Assembly (NCBI GenBank): GCA_017454855.1
Contig: JAFTCE010000001.1
Coordinates: forward strand, 1 to 35,409
DNA: 35,409 nt
Reading direction: 5' to 3'
From: Desulfovibrio sp.
GTDB taxonomy: Bacteria > Desulfobacterota > Desulfovibrionia > Desulfovibrionales > Desulfovibrionaceae
Shown here: positions 8,738-16,698 of the stretch, piece by piece
How positions within the stretch are numbered: position 1 is the stretch's first letter
How the letters are laid out: every line of letters starts with the position of its first letter
Made by a program: the position numbers and the translations under genes
Notes under the pieces: generated by a model
What the model was told of the DNA's origin: nothing
Database searches by the model: none
What the model saw: only the letters and a program-made list of their open reading frames with translations

Positions 8738-10399
8738 TCACACTTCACTGATGACAGGTACAACTACGGGGTCTCTATCAAGAACGCTGCGGAAAAAGCG
8801 GCGCAGAGCAGAACGAATACCATCCTGCAAGCGACCGAGCTGTCCAGGCCGGATTGACTCAACTTCATCTAATACCAGGCATTTGGCATCTTCGAGCAAA
8901 TGACTGTACTGTTGGGCGAACACAAAGCCTTTGGAAAGCATCTCTGGGCCGTGCAGCACATTGCCTGTTTCCGAATCCAGCACCAGGACGACAATGACCA
9001 TGCCCTCATCGCCCAGGATACGCCGTTCCTTGAGGACAGCGTAGCCAACATCGCCTACGCCCTTGCCATCGACAAGGGTGCATTCGACGGGGACGCACGC
9101 CTCAAGCCGGAAGCTGTCCGGCAAAAGCGTTAAGGGCTGTCCGTCTTCGAGCAAAATACAGTTGCTAGCTGGCAGGCCGCAGTCCACAGCAAGGCGTCCG
9201 TGTTTGATCAAATGCTGATATTCCCCGTGTATAGGAACGAACATGTCGGGCCGCACGGCCAGGAGCATGTCACGCAATTCCTCGCGCTGTGCATGGCCTG
9301 AAGCGTGAATGGCATGGACGCTCTCATAGAGAACTTCGGCACCCAAGCGATACATTTCATTGATGAGTTTGGAGATGGTCTTGGCGTTGCCTGGGATCAT
9401 GCGCGAACTCATGACCACGGTATCGCCTTTGCGTATCTCCAATTGACGGTGTCCACCGTGAACCATGCGTGAAAGGGCTGAGAGCGGTTCTCCCTGCGCT
9501 CCGGTCACGAGCAAGACAATTTTGTCATCGGGCAGTTCTGGCACGCCGTTGTGGGCATTAAAAAACGAGGGCGGCAGTTTGGCAATGCCCAAATCACGCG
9601 CCATTTCTATGTTATTGGCCAGAGATTTGCCACTGATGACTACCGTGCGGTCATGTTCTTGGGCCAGATCGAAAACTTCCTGAATGCGCTGAATATGGCT
9701 GGAAAAGAGGGTAATGACAATGCGTCCTTGCGCGGAGAAGAAGATCTTTTCCAGAGACTCCTTCACCTCGCGTTCAGAGAGGGAACGGCCTTCGCGCATG
9801 ACATTTGTGGAATCGGAAAGCAGCAATCTGGCGCCTTCTGCTCCAGCGAAGTCCCGAAACAGAGCGAGGTCAGTCCCAGTCCCCCCCAAGGGATGGGGAT
9901 CAATCTTGAAATCTCCGCTGTGTACAACCTTGCCCACGGGAGTCTCAATACCGAGTCCAAACCCTTCCGGTATGGAATGACAGACAGGGAAAAAATGAAA
10001 GACAAGATCGCCCAGCGGCAACGTCGTTGTAGCATCTACGGGACATAGGTCTCCCCAGTCTTGAATTTCGCGCTCGCGCAATTTGTGTTCAACCAGAGCC
10101 AGCGTAAAGCGCGAGCCATAGATGCGCGTACCCTTGATTTCAGGTAATATCCATGGCAGTGCGCCAATGTGATCCTCGTGTCCATGCGTCAGCACAATGC
10201 CCAGCAGCTTGTCTTTGACGGCACTGACCGCGCCGAAATGCGGAATGACCACATCCACGCCCAAATGTTCATCGTCAGGGAACATCAGACCGCAATCAAT
10301 CATGACCACACCGCCTGCTGTCTCCCACAACTGGCAGTTGAGACCGATTTCTCCCAATCCTCCCAGGGGCGTAATGGTCAAAAATGGTTTGTCAAGCAT
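8738..10399 (-). CDS. rnj: Ribonuclease J
   Basis: A 553-residue metallo-beta-lactamase/beta-CASP nuclease. The zinc-site motif LTHGHEDHIGALPW is at residues about 73-86, with the further acid and histidine motifs in HSGDFKIDPHP (about 160-170) and a beta-CASP region with SSRMIPGNAKTI (about 330-341). The C-terminal histidine motif lies in HASGHAQREEL. RNase J has endonuclease and 5'-to-3' exonuclease activity in mRNA decay and RNA maturation. Length is typical of a single bacterial RNase J. The start codon at 10399 has no clear Shine-Dalgarno sequence, but the conserved N-terminus FLTITPLGGLGEIG begins right after it. It stands alone, converging with the ACT gene. Confidence 0.95.
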   Translation of the reverse strand: MLDKPFLTITPLGGLGEIGLNCQLWETAGGVVMIDCGLMFPDDEHLGVDVVIPHFGAVSAVKDKLLGIVLTHGHEDHIGALPWILPEIKGTRIYGSRFTLALVEHKLREREIQDWGDLCPVDATTTLPLGDLVFHFFPVCHSIPEGFGLGIETPVGKVVHSGDFKIDPHPLGGTGTDLALFRDFAGAEGARLLLSDSTNVMREGRSLSEREVKESLEKIFFSAQGRIVITLFSSHIQRIQEVFDLAQEHDRTVVISGKSLANNIEMARDLGIAKLPPSFFNAHNGVPELPDDKIVLLVTGAQGEPLSALSRMVHGGHRQLEIRKGDTVVMSSRMIPGNAKTISKLINEMYRLGAEVLYESVHAIHASGHAQREELRDMLLAVRPDMFVPIHGEYQHLIKHGRLAVDCGLPASNCILLEDGQPLTLLPDSFRLEACVPVECTLVDGKGVGDVGYAVLKERRILGDEGMVIVVLVLDSETGNVLHGPEMLSKGFVFAQQYSHLLEDAKCLVLDEVESIRPGQLGRLQDGIRSALRRFFRSVLDRDPVVVPVISEV

Positions 10400-10878
10400 C
10401 TGAACGCACCCGGTTATTCACAACATTCACATCAGTATTTCCTTGCTTCGTCTTGAGCTTTTGGCGAGAAGCGCACGCCATTACGCACATCATCGTCTGT
10501 TCCCGCGCCAAGCCATCAAGTGACGCAGCAAGAATACACTGAAACCTAGGCTATTGGCAACACAAATGGCAATGTAAGGACGTGCAGCAAGGCGGGAACT
10601 GAGAAATTGCCCACGAGGTATACCATTGGCCCGGAACCGTAAAATTTAGGAACGCATATGGCAGGAAAGGGAGCAATGCAAGACAAAAAAATGCCCTGTG
10701 TCTAAAAAAAATCTTGAAAGTTTGTGCCAGCCGTTGCATGCTTCGCTTTGACCGTACAGTATCATGTAACGCGGCTATCCTGGCCTAACAAGGTCGGTGC
10801 AAACTGTTTGCGCTGATCACTGCCATCCAAGGCAGGACAAGGGGATGTTCCTGCTGCCGCGCAGTTGTGGAGAATCTC
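10400..10878. other. Intergenic region between divergent rnj and tolQ
   Basis: This 479-nt stretch separates the divergent RNase J gene and the tol operon and must hold promoters for both. I see only weak candidates for the rightward promoter (TTGAAA at 10714-10719 with CATGCT after 17 nt; TTGACC at 10748-10753 without a good -10). Short ORFs here have neither start signals nor recognisable products. No RNA gene or repeat is evident. Confidence 0.5.
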
Positions 10879-11574
10879 ATGGAGTTCAGTTTTTTTTCAA
10901 TGATTGCCCAGGCAAGTCTGGTTGCCAAGGCCGTGCTTGCCTTTCTCCTTGTTATGTCCATTGTGAGCTGGGGGCTGATGATCCAGAAATTCATCGGTCT
11001 GAGCGCCGCCAACAGCAAAGCTGTGCGCGGAACGGAACGTTTCGAGAAAGCGCCCAATTTGCGTGACGCTGTGCAGTCACTGGGGGCCGATCCGACATCA
11101 CCCTTGTACTATATTGCCCATCAGGGCGTCGTGGAATTCAACCGCTCAAAAGAATTAGGTAACAGTAGCGACGTGGTGGTTGACAATGTGCGTCGCGCAC
11201 TGCGTCAAGGCGTCGGCACGGAGCTGGCACGTTTGCAAAGTTCCCTTTCCTTGCTGGCAACAACGGCCAACACCGCTCCCTTCATCGGCCTTTTTGGCAC
11301 AGTCTGGGGCATCATGAGTTCCTTTCACTCCATTGGTATGCTGAAAAGTGCCTCGTTAGCCACGGTAGCGCCGGGGATTTCCGAAGCTCTTGTAGCCACT
11401 GCCATTGGCCTGGCCGTGGCCGTGCCCGCCACAATAGGATTCAACGTCTTTATGGGAAAGCTCTCGCAGGTTGATACCCTGCTGGTGAATTTTGCTGGTG
11501 TGTTCTTGAATCGCGTTCAACGTGAACTCAACGCCCACCGGCCCGTACAGCGCATGGGCGCAACGGAGATATAG
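10879..11574 (+). CDS. tolQ: Tol-Pal system proton channel subunit TolQ
   Basis: The 231-residue inner membrane protein has three membrane helices of the TolQ/ExbB/MotA family: residues about 13-33, about 125-150 (TTANTAPFIGLFGTVWGIMSS) and about 165-190 (GISEALVATAIGLAVAVPA). With TolR it forms the proton-driven motor that energises TolA to keep the outer membrane attached during division. ATG 10879 is chosen over the GTG at 10867 because GGAG lies 6 nt before it. It is followed by tolR after 2 nt. The presence of tolA, tolB and pal downstream favours TolQ over ExbB. Confidence 0.93.
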   Translation: MEFSFFSMIAQASLVAKAVLAFLLVMSIVSWGLMIQKFIGLSAANSKAVRGTERFEKAPNLRDAVQSLGADPTSPLYYIAHQGVVEFNRSKELGNSSDVVVDNVRRALRQGVGTELARLQSSLSLLATTANTAPFIGLFGTVWGIMSSFHSIGMLKSASLATVAPGISEALVATAIGLAVAVPATIGFNVFMGKLSQVDTLLVNFAGVFLNRVQRELNAHRPVQRMGATEI

Positions 11575-11576
11575 GC

Positions 11577-12020
11577 ATGGGCGCAAGTCTCGGCGGTGGC
11601 AATAAATTTGTTTCGGAGATCAACGTCACGCCCTTTGTGGATGTGATGTTGGTTCTGCTAATCATTTTCATGGTGGCCACGCCCATGATGAGTCAGGGAC
11701 TGGATGTGGATCTGCCGCAAACCAAGCAAGTGGAAGTGCTGCCTACGGAAGCGGATCACATGGTCTTGACCGTGCGCAACGATGGCAAGATGTTCCTGGA
11801 CGAGTATGGCGTTGACAGCATGGAAGACCTTGAGGGCTATCTGCAGCGCTTGGTCAAGGAGAAGAACAAAACGCTCTTTCTCCAGGCCGATAAGGCTGTG
11901 CCCTATGGCATCGTGGTTGAAGTCATGGGCCACATCAAGGCCGTAGGCATCGAAAAACTTGGGGTCATTGCCGAACAGCCGGATGTCAGTGCCACGAGTC
12001 CCGCATCTGCCGGGAAATAA
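11577..12020 (+). CDS. tolR: Tol-Pal system subunit TolR
   Basis: A 147-residue TolR/ExbD protein with one N-terminal membrane helix (VDVMLVLLIIFMVATPMM, residues about 22-39), preceded by the family's SEINVTPFVDVML signature whose Asp in the membrane segment carries protons. The rest is a periplasmic domain ending with the conserved amphipathic region around PYGIVVEVMGHIKAVG. It starts 2 nt after tolQ. A 253-nt gap filled by a repeat element follows before tolA, which is unusual in a tol operon. Confidence 0.93.
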   Translation: MGASLGGGNKFVSEINVTPFVDVMLVLLIIFMVATPMMSQGLDVDLPQTKQVEVLPTEADHMVLTVRNDGKMFLDEYGVDSMEDLEGYLQRLVKEKNKTLFLQADKAVPYGIVVEVMGHIKAVGIEKLGVIAEQPDVSATSPASAGK

Positions 12021-12061
12021 CGACGGCAGGGATATTTTTTTCCAAAAATTCCTTATTTGAA

Positions 12062-12273
12062 ACCTCCCCCTTCAGGGGGAAAAATGTTATTGACGGACGG
12101 CGAAGCCGATGACACCCTTTTCACTAACCCCTTCCTTTTATCAGCCTGTTACGACGAAGAAAGTTACAGGCTGTTATGCAGAGTCTTCCTCTGCCAGTGA
12201 GAGGCAATCCGCACGGCTCCTATCCGCCGGTTGCGGAGTCAGTCGGCGGAAGGAACCGACTGTGGATTGAAAC
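12062..12273 (+). repeat. Dispersed hairpin element, copy 2 (between tolR and tolA)
   Basis: The largest copy. The left half 12062-12137 repeats copy 1: a CCCCC-TTCA-GGGGG hairpin, TTGACGGA, GCGAAGCCGATG, CCTTTTC and AACCCCT. An extra segment follows with its own inverted repeat (AGCCTGT at 12143-12149 and ACAGGCT at 12166-12172). The right half is a long imperfect inverted repeat, 12205-12229 against 12244-12269, with a 14-nt centre and about 24 possible pairs. The terminal 32-nt unit at 12242-12273 (stem GTCGG/CCGAC, end GTGGATTGAAAC) stops one base before the tolA ATG. The element fills nearly the whole tolR-tolA gap. Confidence 0.8.
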
Positions 12274-13308
12274 ATGCGTCTTGCATCCTATATTCTGTCT
12301 TTCTGTCTGCATTTTGCAGTTTTCCTGCTGATTTGGTTCTGGCCGCAGAGGACTCCTGTCAGACTGGATACGCCGCCCGTCATGATTAGCCTGGTAGACG
12401 GCGCAACCGGCGGCAGTAGGACGCCTTCGCCCATTCTCGGTCATATGGGAGAGACGGGCGAAGGGCCAAAGGCGCCCACGCCGCCGGCGCCCAGAGCGGA
12501 AGTAGCCGCACCGGAACGCATGGAGATCAAGGAACCCAAACCCGTGCAGCCGCAACAGCGCAGGGAAACGCCCGTCGTACGCAAGCCCGAACCCAAGCCA
12601 GAACCCAAGCCAAAACCAGAACCCAAGCCAGAACCCAAACCAGAAGTAAAACCAGAGCCAAAGCCGGAACCAAAACCGAAGCCCAAGGAAGACGCCAAGC
12701 CTGTGGCAGCCAAGAAGGAACCCAAGAAGGAAGCCAAGAAGGAAGCCAAGAAGGAAGCGCCGCCCAAGGAGACTGCCCAAAACCAAAGGAAGCCTGAAGC
12801 GCCAAAGCCATCCCCGAAGGCTGACAAGCCCACGCAAGGCAAGGCCGCTGACGACCCTGTGGCCGCAGCCTTGCAACAAGCACGGCGCAAGGCATCATCG
12901 CGTGCTGAAGCCGGGGACAGGGGCAATGCCGTGGAGCAGGCGCTGGCCCAAGCCAGACGCAATGCAAGCGGCAATAGAGGCGGCGGCGGCGGAGAAGGAG
13001 AAGGCCCAGGCGGCGGCGGACTGGGCGATGTCTACATGGGTCAGGTCATGCTGGCCGTCCGTCCCAATTGGGGGTTTGCCTCCTCGGGACGGCGCAATCT
13101 GCGCTGTGTTGTCAATGTCAAGGTCGATGCCCACGGTCAGGTACAGCAGACGCAGGTCACCCGCAGTTCCGGCAATGCCCAGTTTGACGCCTCAGCTGTC
13201 AATGCCATTGTCCGCACGAGCCAAAGTGGCAACTTCCCGCCGCCGCCTTCTGCAGCCTATGGGGATTTGGATTTGGTATTCACCTTAGACGAAATGATGG
13301 GACGCTGA
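12274..13308 (+). CDS. tolA: TolA/TonB-family energy transducer of the Tol system
   Basis: The 344-residue protein has an N-terminal membrane anchor (residues about 5-24), a long periplasmic spacer rich in Lys, Pro, Glu and Ala (about 65-240) and a C-terminal TolA/TonB-type domain (about 250-344, with LRCVVNVKVDAHGQVQ and SGNAQFDASAVNAI). TolA links the TolQR motor to TolB-Pal at the outer membrane. Family assignment to TolA rather than TonB rests on operon position. The spacer mixes a Lys-Pro/Glu-Pro repeat typical of TonB with a KKEAKKEA helix-like part typical of TolA. The Shine-Dalgarno sequence is weak: GTGGAT of the abutting repeat element, 7 nt before the ATG. Confidence 0.88.
   Translation: MRLASYILSFCLHFAVFLLIWFWPQRTPVRLDTPPVMISLVDGATGGSRTPSPILGHMGETGEGPKAPTPPAPRAEVAAPERMEIKEPKPVQPQQRRETPVVRKPEPKPEPKPKPEPKPEPKPEVKPEPKPEPKPKPKEDAKPVAAKKEPKKEAKKEAKKEAPPKETAQNQRKPEAPKPSPKADKPTQGKAADDPVAAALQQARRKASSRAEAGDRGNAVEQALAQARRNASGNRGGGGGEGEGPGGGGLGDVYMGQVMLAVRPNWGFASSGRRNLRCVVNVKVDAHGQVQQTQVTRSSGNAQFDASAVNAIVRTSQSGNFPPPPSAAYGDLDLVFTLDEMMGR
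12583..12687 (+). repeat. Short tandem repeat coding for the KPEP spacer of TolA
   Basis: Imperfect repeats of the 12-nt unit CCAGAACCCAAG and 6-nt variants encode residues 104-138, an alternating Lys-Pro-Glu-Pro run. Such spacers are extended and rigid in TonB proteins. The DNA repetition makes length change by slippage likely between strains. Confidence 0.8.
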
Positions 13309-13341
13309 AGTGCATCTTTCCCTGTTCGACAACATCTGCTT

Positions 13342-14427
13342 ATGATGGGGGCATGTATGCCTGTTTACACGCAAGCACGGCTTGCCCTGCGACGTATGTC
13401 TGTCGGACTGATCCTGGTGATCATGACCTGCTTTTTGTACTCGCAGGGGCATGCCGCGACCATTGTCGGAGCAAGCCTGGACGGGAAGTATGCGGCAAAG
13501 GTCGTGGCTGCCGTCATCGACGCCTGGACGCCGCCCCCGGCTCTCAAAAATGATTTCACTGTCTGCGTCCAAATGACCATCGATGAGAATGGAAGGGTGG
13601 CAGCCTGTAATATCCTTTCTTCTTCAGGACTTGAGGCTTTTGATACTGCTGCTTGCGGTGCAGTGAAAAAATCAGGACCGTTTGGAACGCCGCCCTATGC
13701 CCAACCCGTGGATATATACATGACGTTTTGGAATGGCGTCCCCAAGGGCAGGGAGACAGGCATGCTTCTGGACAGCGACGCGGCCATGCGTGCGGAAATC
13801 CTGTCCCGAACTCGGGCCAATGCAGCGCGGGGCGAACAGCACGCCACCGCTGTGGAAAATCTGGCGCGTCTGCGCGCCGAAGCCGCAGCCAGAGACAGTG
13901 GCAAGGACTTGCCGACAATACGCCCGAAAAGTCCACCGATACCTCCTGCCAAACCCAAGCCAGCAAGCGCTCCAAGGCGCTTGCGACCGACGTTTGCTAC
14001 GGAGGACGCGCAGCATGCCCAGGCGAGCCAGCACATAGGGAGTACGCAAAAACCTGCTCCAAAGCCGATAAACGCCAGCCCCAAGGTTCAGGGAACCAAG
14101 CCCGTCACGGCGTCCAGTTCAGAACGCACTGCGGCCCAGGGGCAAAAGGGAGATGCCTTGACTGCCTACCGCAACGAGGCAGAGGCGCGCTTGCGCAAAG
14201 TAGTTGTCATTCCGGCCCAAACTGCGCCTGGCTCGTATACGGCACGCTTGCGGCTGCATATGGCTCCTAACGGAACTATTGCCCGCTTCTCCACGCTGTC
14301 ATCGTCGGGCAATATATATCTTGACAAAGCCATACGCTCGGGCATACGCCGCTTGGGCAGACTGCCGCCACCGCCAGAGGCCGCCAAAGGCATCGTGGAT
14401 ATTGCGCTCACCCTGACGCGTCACTAG
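13342..14427 (+). CDS. Periplasmic protein with two TolA/TonB C-terminal-like domains
   Basis: The 361-residue product has a signal-like N-terminus (residues about 17-39, RRMSVGLILVIMTCFLYSQGH, probable cleavage after GHA). One TonB-C/TolA-C-like domain lies at about 48-130 (FTVCVQMTIDENGRVAACNI, GLEAFDTAACGAVKK). A charged Ala/Pro/Lys linker of about 140 residues follows, then a second such domain at about 273-361 (YTARLRLHMAPNGTIARFST, NIYLDKAIRSGIRRLG). The two domains share the pattern of two strands around an N-G turn, SSSG, and a helix beginning with a DKA/DTA-like motif. Two starts are possible: ATG 13342, or ATG 13357 with GGGG 6 nt before it, which I find slightly more likely. The gene lies between tolA and tolB, 33 nt after tolA. 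It lacks a membrane anchor of its own if the signal is cleaved. Function unknown; a TolB- or Pal-binding accessory is an inference. Confidence 0.7.
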   Translation: MMGACMPVYTQARLALRRMSVGLILVIMTCFLYSQGHAATIVGASLDGKYAAKVVAAVIDAWTPPPALKNDFTVCVQMTIDENGRVAACNILSSSGLEAFDTAACGAVKKSGPFGTPPYAQPVDIYMTFWNGVPKGRETGMLLDSDAAMRAEILSRTRANAARGEQHATAVENLARLRAEAAARDSGKDLPTIRPKSPPIPPAKPKPASAPRRLRPTFATEDAQHAQASQHIGSTQKPAPKPINASPKVQGTKPVTASSSERTAAQGQKGDALTAYRNEAEARLRKVVVIPAQTAPGSYTARLRLHMAPNGTIARFSTLSSSGNIYLDKAIRSGIRRLGRLPPPPEAAKGIVDIALTLTRH

Positions 14428-14589
14428 AGGCATCGGCGTACGCAAGACCATGTTTTGTCTAGAGCTGGCTCCAAGGCTGGAAAAATTTTATAGCCGCAAA
14501 ACAGCACCGTGTGCATTGTCTCTTCAGGACTGCGCCGTTTGCTTACGCAGGCAGCATGGAAAAAATTTCAAATCACGAAGGAAGTTCTG

Positions 14590-15903
14590 ATGAAAAAACT
14601 CTTTGTCCTCCTGGTCATGAGTGCCTGGCTGCTGCTGAGCGACGCCGTGCAGGCTGCCTTGCGCGTAGATATTTACGGCCCCGGTCAAAACATTGTCAAT
14701 TTGGCGCTTGCAGCTCCCATTAAGGGGCCTGAGGCAGAAGCCACGAGCATGGGCCAAACGCTGCAAAAGGTCGTGCAGCAAAATTTGAGTTTTTTACCCT
14801 TCATGCGCCTTACGGATCCCAAGGCAGTGCTTGGGGGCATTGTTTTGGCCGGGTATGAACCGCCTTCCCTGGATTTTAAGCGCTTTCAGCTCGCCGGTTC
14901 TGACATCGTTGTAACGACATTTTGGCCGGAAGGGGATAGCGGTACCAGACCTGTCCAGATTCGTGCCTTTGAAACCAACACCGGTGGCCGTATTTTTGGC
15001 AAGGAATATCCCAAAGTTTCTGCCAAAGATTTGCCCGAAGTGGCTGATCGTTTTTGCGCAGATCTGCTTGAGGTGTTGACCGGCGACGGTTCCTTCTTCC
15101 GCTCCACCCTAGCCTTTGTGCGGAAAAAAGGCAAAATGAGTGCCAATGTCTGGTTGGTCAAGCCCACAGGCCGTGGTCTGCGTCAGATTACGAACATGCC
15201 AGGTGAGTCCATGTCTCCGGCATGGTCTCCCGATGGTCGTTTTGTGGTTTTCAGCCATATTGACAGGCAGTCCCACGCGCTTGGCGTCTGGGATCGTGCC
15301 AGCGGCAAGGTGCAGCGCATCCGCTTTCCCGGAAACGTGGTTATCGGCCCGGCTTTCACCCCCGACAACAAGGTCGCTGTGGCCCTCTCCAATGGAAAAT
15401 ATCCCGTCATTTTTCTGCTGAACCATGTCTTCCAAAAAGAACGCATCCTTGAAGGCGGTAATTCCATCAACGTATCTCCTACTTTTGACAAAACTGGCAC
15501 CAAGATGGCCTTCACTTCTTCCCGTATGGGCGGTCCGCAGATCTTCCTCAAGGATCTGAGTTCCGGTTCTGTGACACGGGTGAGCAAGAATGGTTCCTAC
15601 AATACCGAGGCCAATCTTTCTCCTGACGGTACGCTCGTGGTCTACAGCCGGATGACAGAATACGGTCATCGCATTTTCGTTCAAGACATGGTGACCGGTG
15701 AGGAACGCCAAGTTTCCTTCGGTCCTGGCAGCGATGAGCAGCCTTCCTTCTGCGCGGACAGCTACTTCATCGCCTTTGCCTCCACGCGCAGCGGGCATGG
15801 CATCTACTTGACCACAAGACATGGCGGCGATGCCAAACAGGTGCCTACCGGTGGGTCTGCCTATTTCCCCCGTTGGGGCATGCCCGAAGGAGGGAAGAAG
15901 TAA
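14590..15903 (+). CDS. tolB: Tol-Pal system periplasmic protein TolB
   Basis: The 437-residue protein has a signal peptide (MKKLFVLLVMSAWLLL through QA), an N-terminal TolB domain (about 25-155) and a six-bladed beta-propeller (about 170-437). Its blades show the family's SPAWSPDGRFVVFSH, SPTFDKTGTKMAFTS, ANLSPDGTLVVYS and QPSFCADSYFIAFAS repeats. TolB binds Pal and TolA in the periplasm. The ATG at 14590 is chosen because AAGGAAG lies before it and the signal peptide begins there; an upstream ATG at 14509 adds 27 residues that do not fit. Standard length. Confidence 0.95.
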   Translation: MKKLFVLLVMSAWLLLSDAVQAALRVDIYGPGQNIVNLALAAPIKGPEAEATSMGQTLQKVVQQNLSFLPFMRLTDPKAVLGGIVLAGYEPPSLDFKRFQLAGSDIVVTTFWPEGDSGTRPVQIRAFETNTGGRIFGKEYPKVSAKDLPEVADRFCADLLEVLTGDGSFFRSTLAFVRKKGKMSANVWLVKPTGRGLRQITNMPGESMSPAWSPDGRFVVFSHIDRQSHALGVWDRASGKVQRIRFPGNVVIGPAFTPDNKVAVALSNGKYPVIFLLNHVFQKERILEGGNSINVSPTFDKTGTKMAFTSSRMGGPQIFLKDLSSGSVTRVSKNGSYNTEANLSPDGTLVVYSRMTEYGHRIFVQDMVTGEERQVSFGPGSDEQPSFCADSYFIAFASTRSGHGIYLTTRHGGDAKQVPTGGSAYFPRWGMPEGGKK

Positions 15904-15944
15904 AAATTATTTTACGAAACACGGCGAAAATCGACTTCAACATC

Positions 15945-15972
15945 TTGACAAAAATTATGGTACATATACCAT
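15945..15972 (+). promoter_or_regulatory. Possible pal promoter with a palindrome over the -10 region
   Basis: A perfect TTGACA at 15945-15950 is followed by TACCAT (15967-15972) after 16 nt or TATACC after 14 nt. The -10 candidates lie inside a perfect inverted repeat ATGGTA-CATA-TACCAT (15957-15972), an operator-like arrangement. It sits in the 150-nt tolB-pal gap, about 82 nt before the pal ATG. A small GGGC-TTGAG-GCCC hairpin at about 15981-15993 follows in the leader. The -10 is not consensus, so promoter strength is uncertain. Confidence 0.45.
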
Positions 15973-16053
15973 CTCTTTATCGGGCTTGAGGCCCAATGTG
16001 TGCTGAAAGGAAAGGTATTTTCTTTTGGAGAATGAGCTGTTCAGGAGGACACA

Positions 16054-16524
16054 ATGAAACGTTATGCTCTTATTCTCGCTTTGGTCATGGCTCTGGCCGC
16101 AGGTTTTGGTTGTGCGAAAAAAACACAGACTACTGAACCTGCCTATGATGATGGTGGAAATGCCGAATTGCGCGCTGCCATTGAACAAATCACAGACGCT
16201 CGTGTGTACTTCGCCTTTGACAAATTCAATATCCAACCTGAGTACAAGGATATGTTGAAAACCAAGGCTGAGCTCTTGAAGAAGTACTCCTCCATTCGCG
16301 TTCGCATTGAAGGTAACTGCGACGAGCGTGGCACGCAGGAATACAACCTCGCCTTGGGCGAACGTCGTGCCCGTGCTTCCTATGAATATCTGGTCAACCT
16401 CGGCGTGAATCCCAGCCAGCTGGAAATGATCAGTTACGGTAAGGAAAATCCGGCAGTTCAAGGCCGCGGTGAAGCTGCCTGGTCAAAGAACCGTCGTGAC
16501 GACTTCCGCGTGATTTCCCAGTAG
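16054..16524 (+). CDS. pal: Peptidoglycan-associated lipoprotein Pal
   Basis: The 156-residue protein has a lipoprotein signal with the acylated cysteine at residue 20 (LAAGFGC; a slightly atypical lipobox), a short linker and an OmpA-like peptidoglycan-binding domain from about 50 (VYFAFDKFNI, then IEGNCDERGTQEYNLALGERRA, the diaminopimelate-binding motif). Pal anchors the outer membrane to peptidoglycan and is the partner of TolB and TolA. Start supported by CAGGAGG at 5 nt spacing. Last gene of the cluster. Confidence 0.95.
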   Translation: MKRYALILALVMALAAGFGCAKKTQTTEPAYDDGGNAELRAAIEQITDARVYFAFDKFNIQPEYKDMLKTKAELLKKYSSIRVRIEGNCDERGTQEYNLALGERRARASYEYLVNLGVNPSQLEMISYGKENPAVQGRGEAAWSKNRRDDFRVISQ

Positions 16525-16570
16525 TCACACTGTAGGCAGCGTCTTGCTGCTTGCACGCAAATAGTCAGGA

Positions 16571-16605
16571 AGAGGGGTCATCTGCAGATGGCTCCTCTTT
16601 TTTTT
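16571..16605 (+). terminator. Rho-independent terminator of the tol-pal operon
   Basis: An AGAGG...CCTCT stem encloses an inner perfect palindrome CATCTGCAGATG and is followed by a run of eight or more T. It lies 47 nt after the pal stop, the expected place for the operon's end. Confidence 0.85.
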
Positions 16606-16698
16606 GCTCCAAAAGAGCAGGAGGCATGCCTAGACAAGTAAAAGGCTTGACACACAGGCCAGAGGGGAAGAGGATAGCCCAAGGACACGCCTTCAAGT

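Noticed and set aside
10551-10739. Minus-strand 62-codon frame in the rnj-tolQ gap
   Set aside because: Hydrophobic by chance composition; no start signal and no recognisable product.
15109-15822. Minus-strand open frame of 237 codons opposite tolB
   Set aside because: Antisense shadow of the beta-propeller repeats of TolB.
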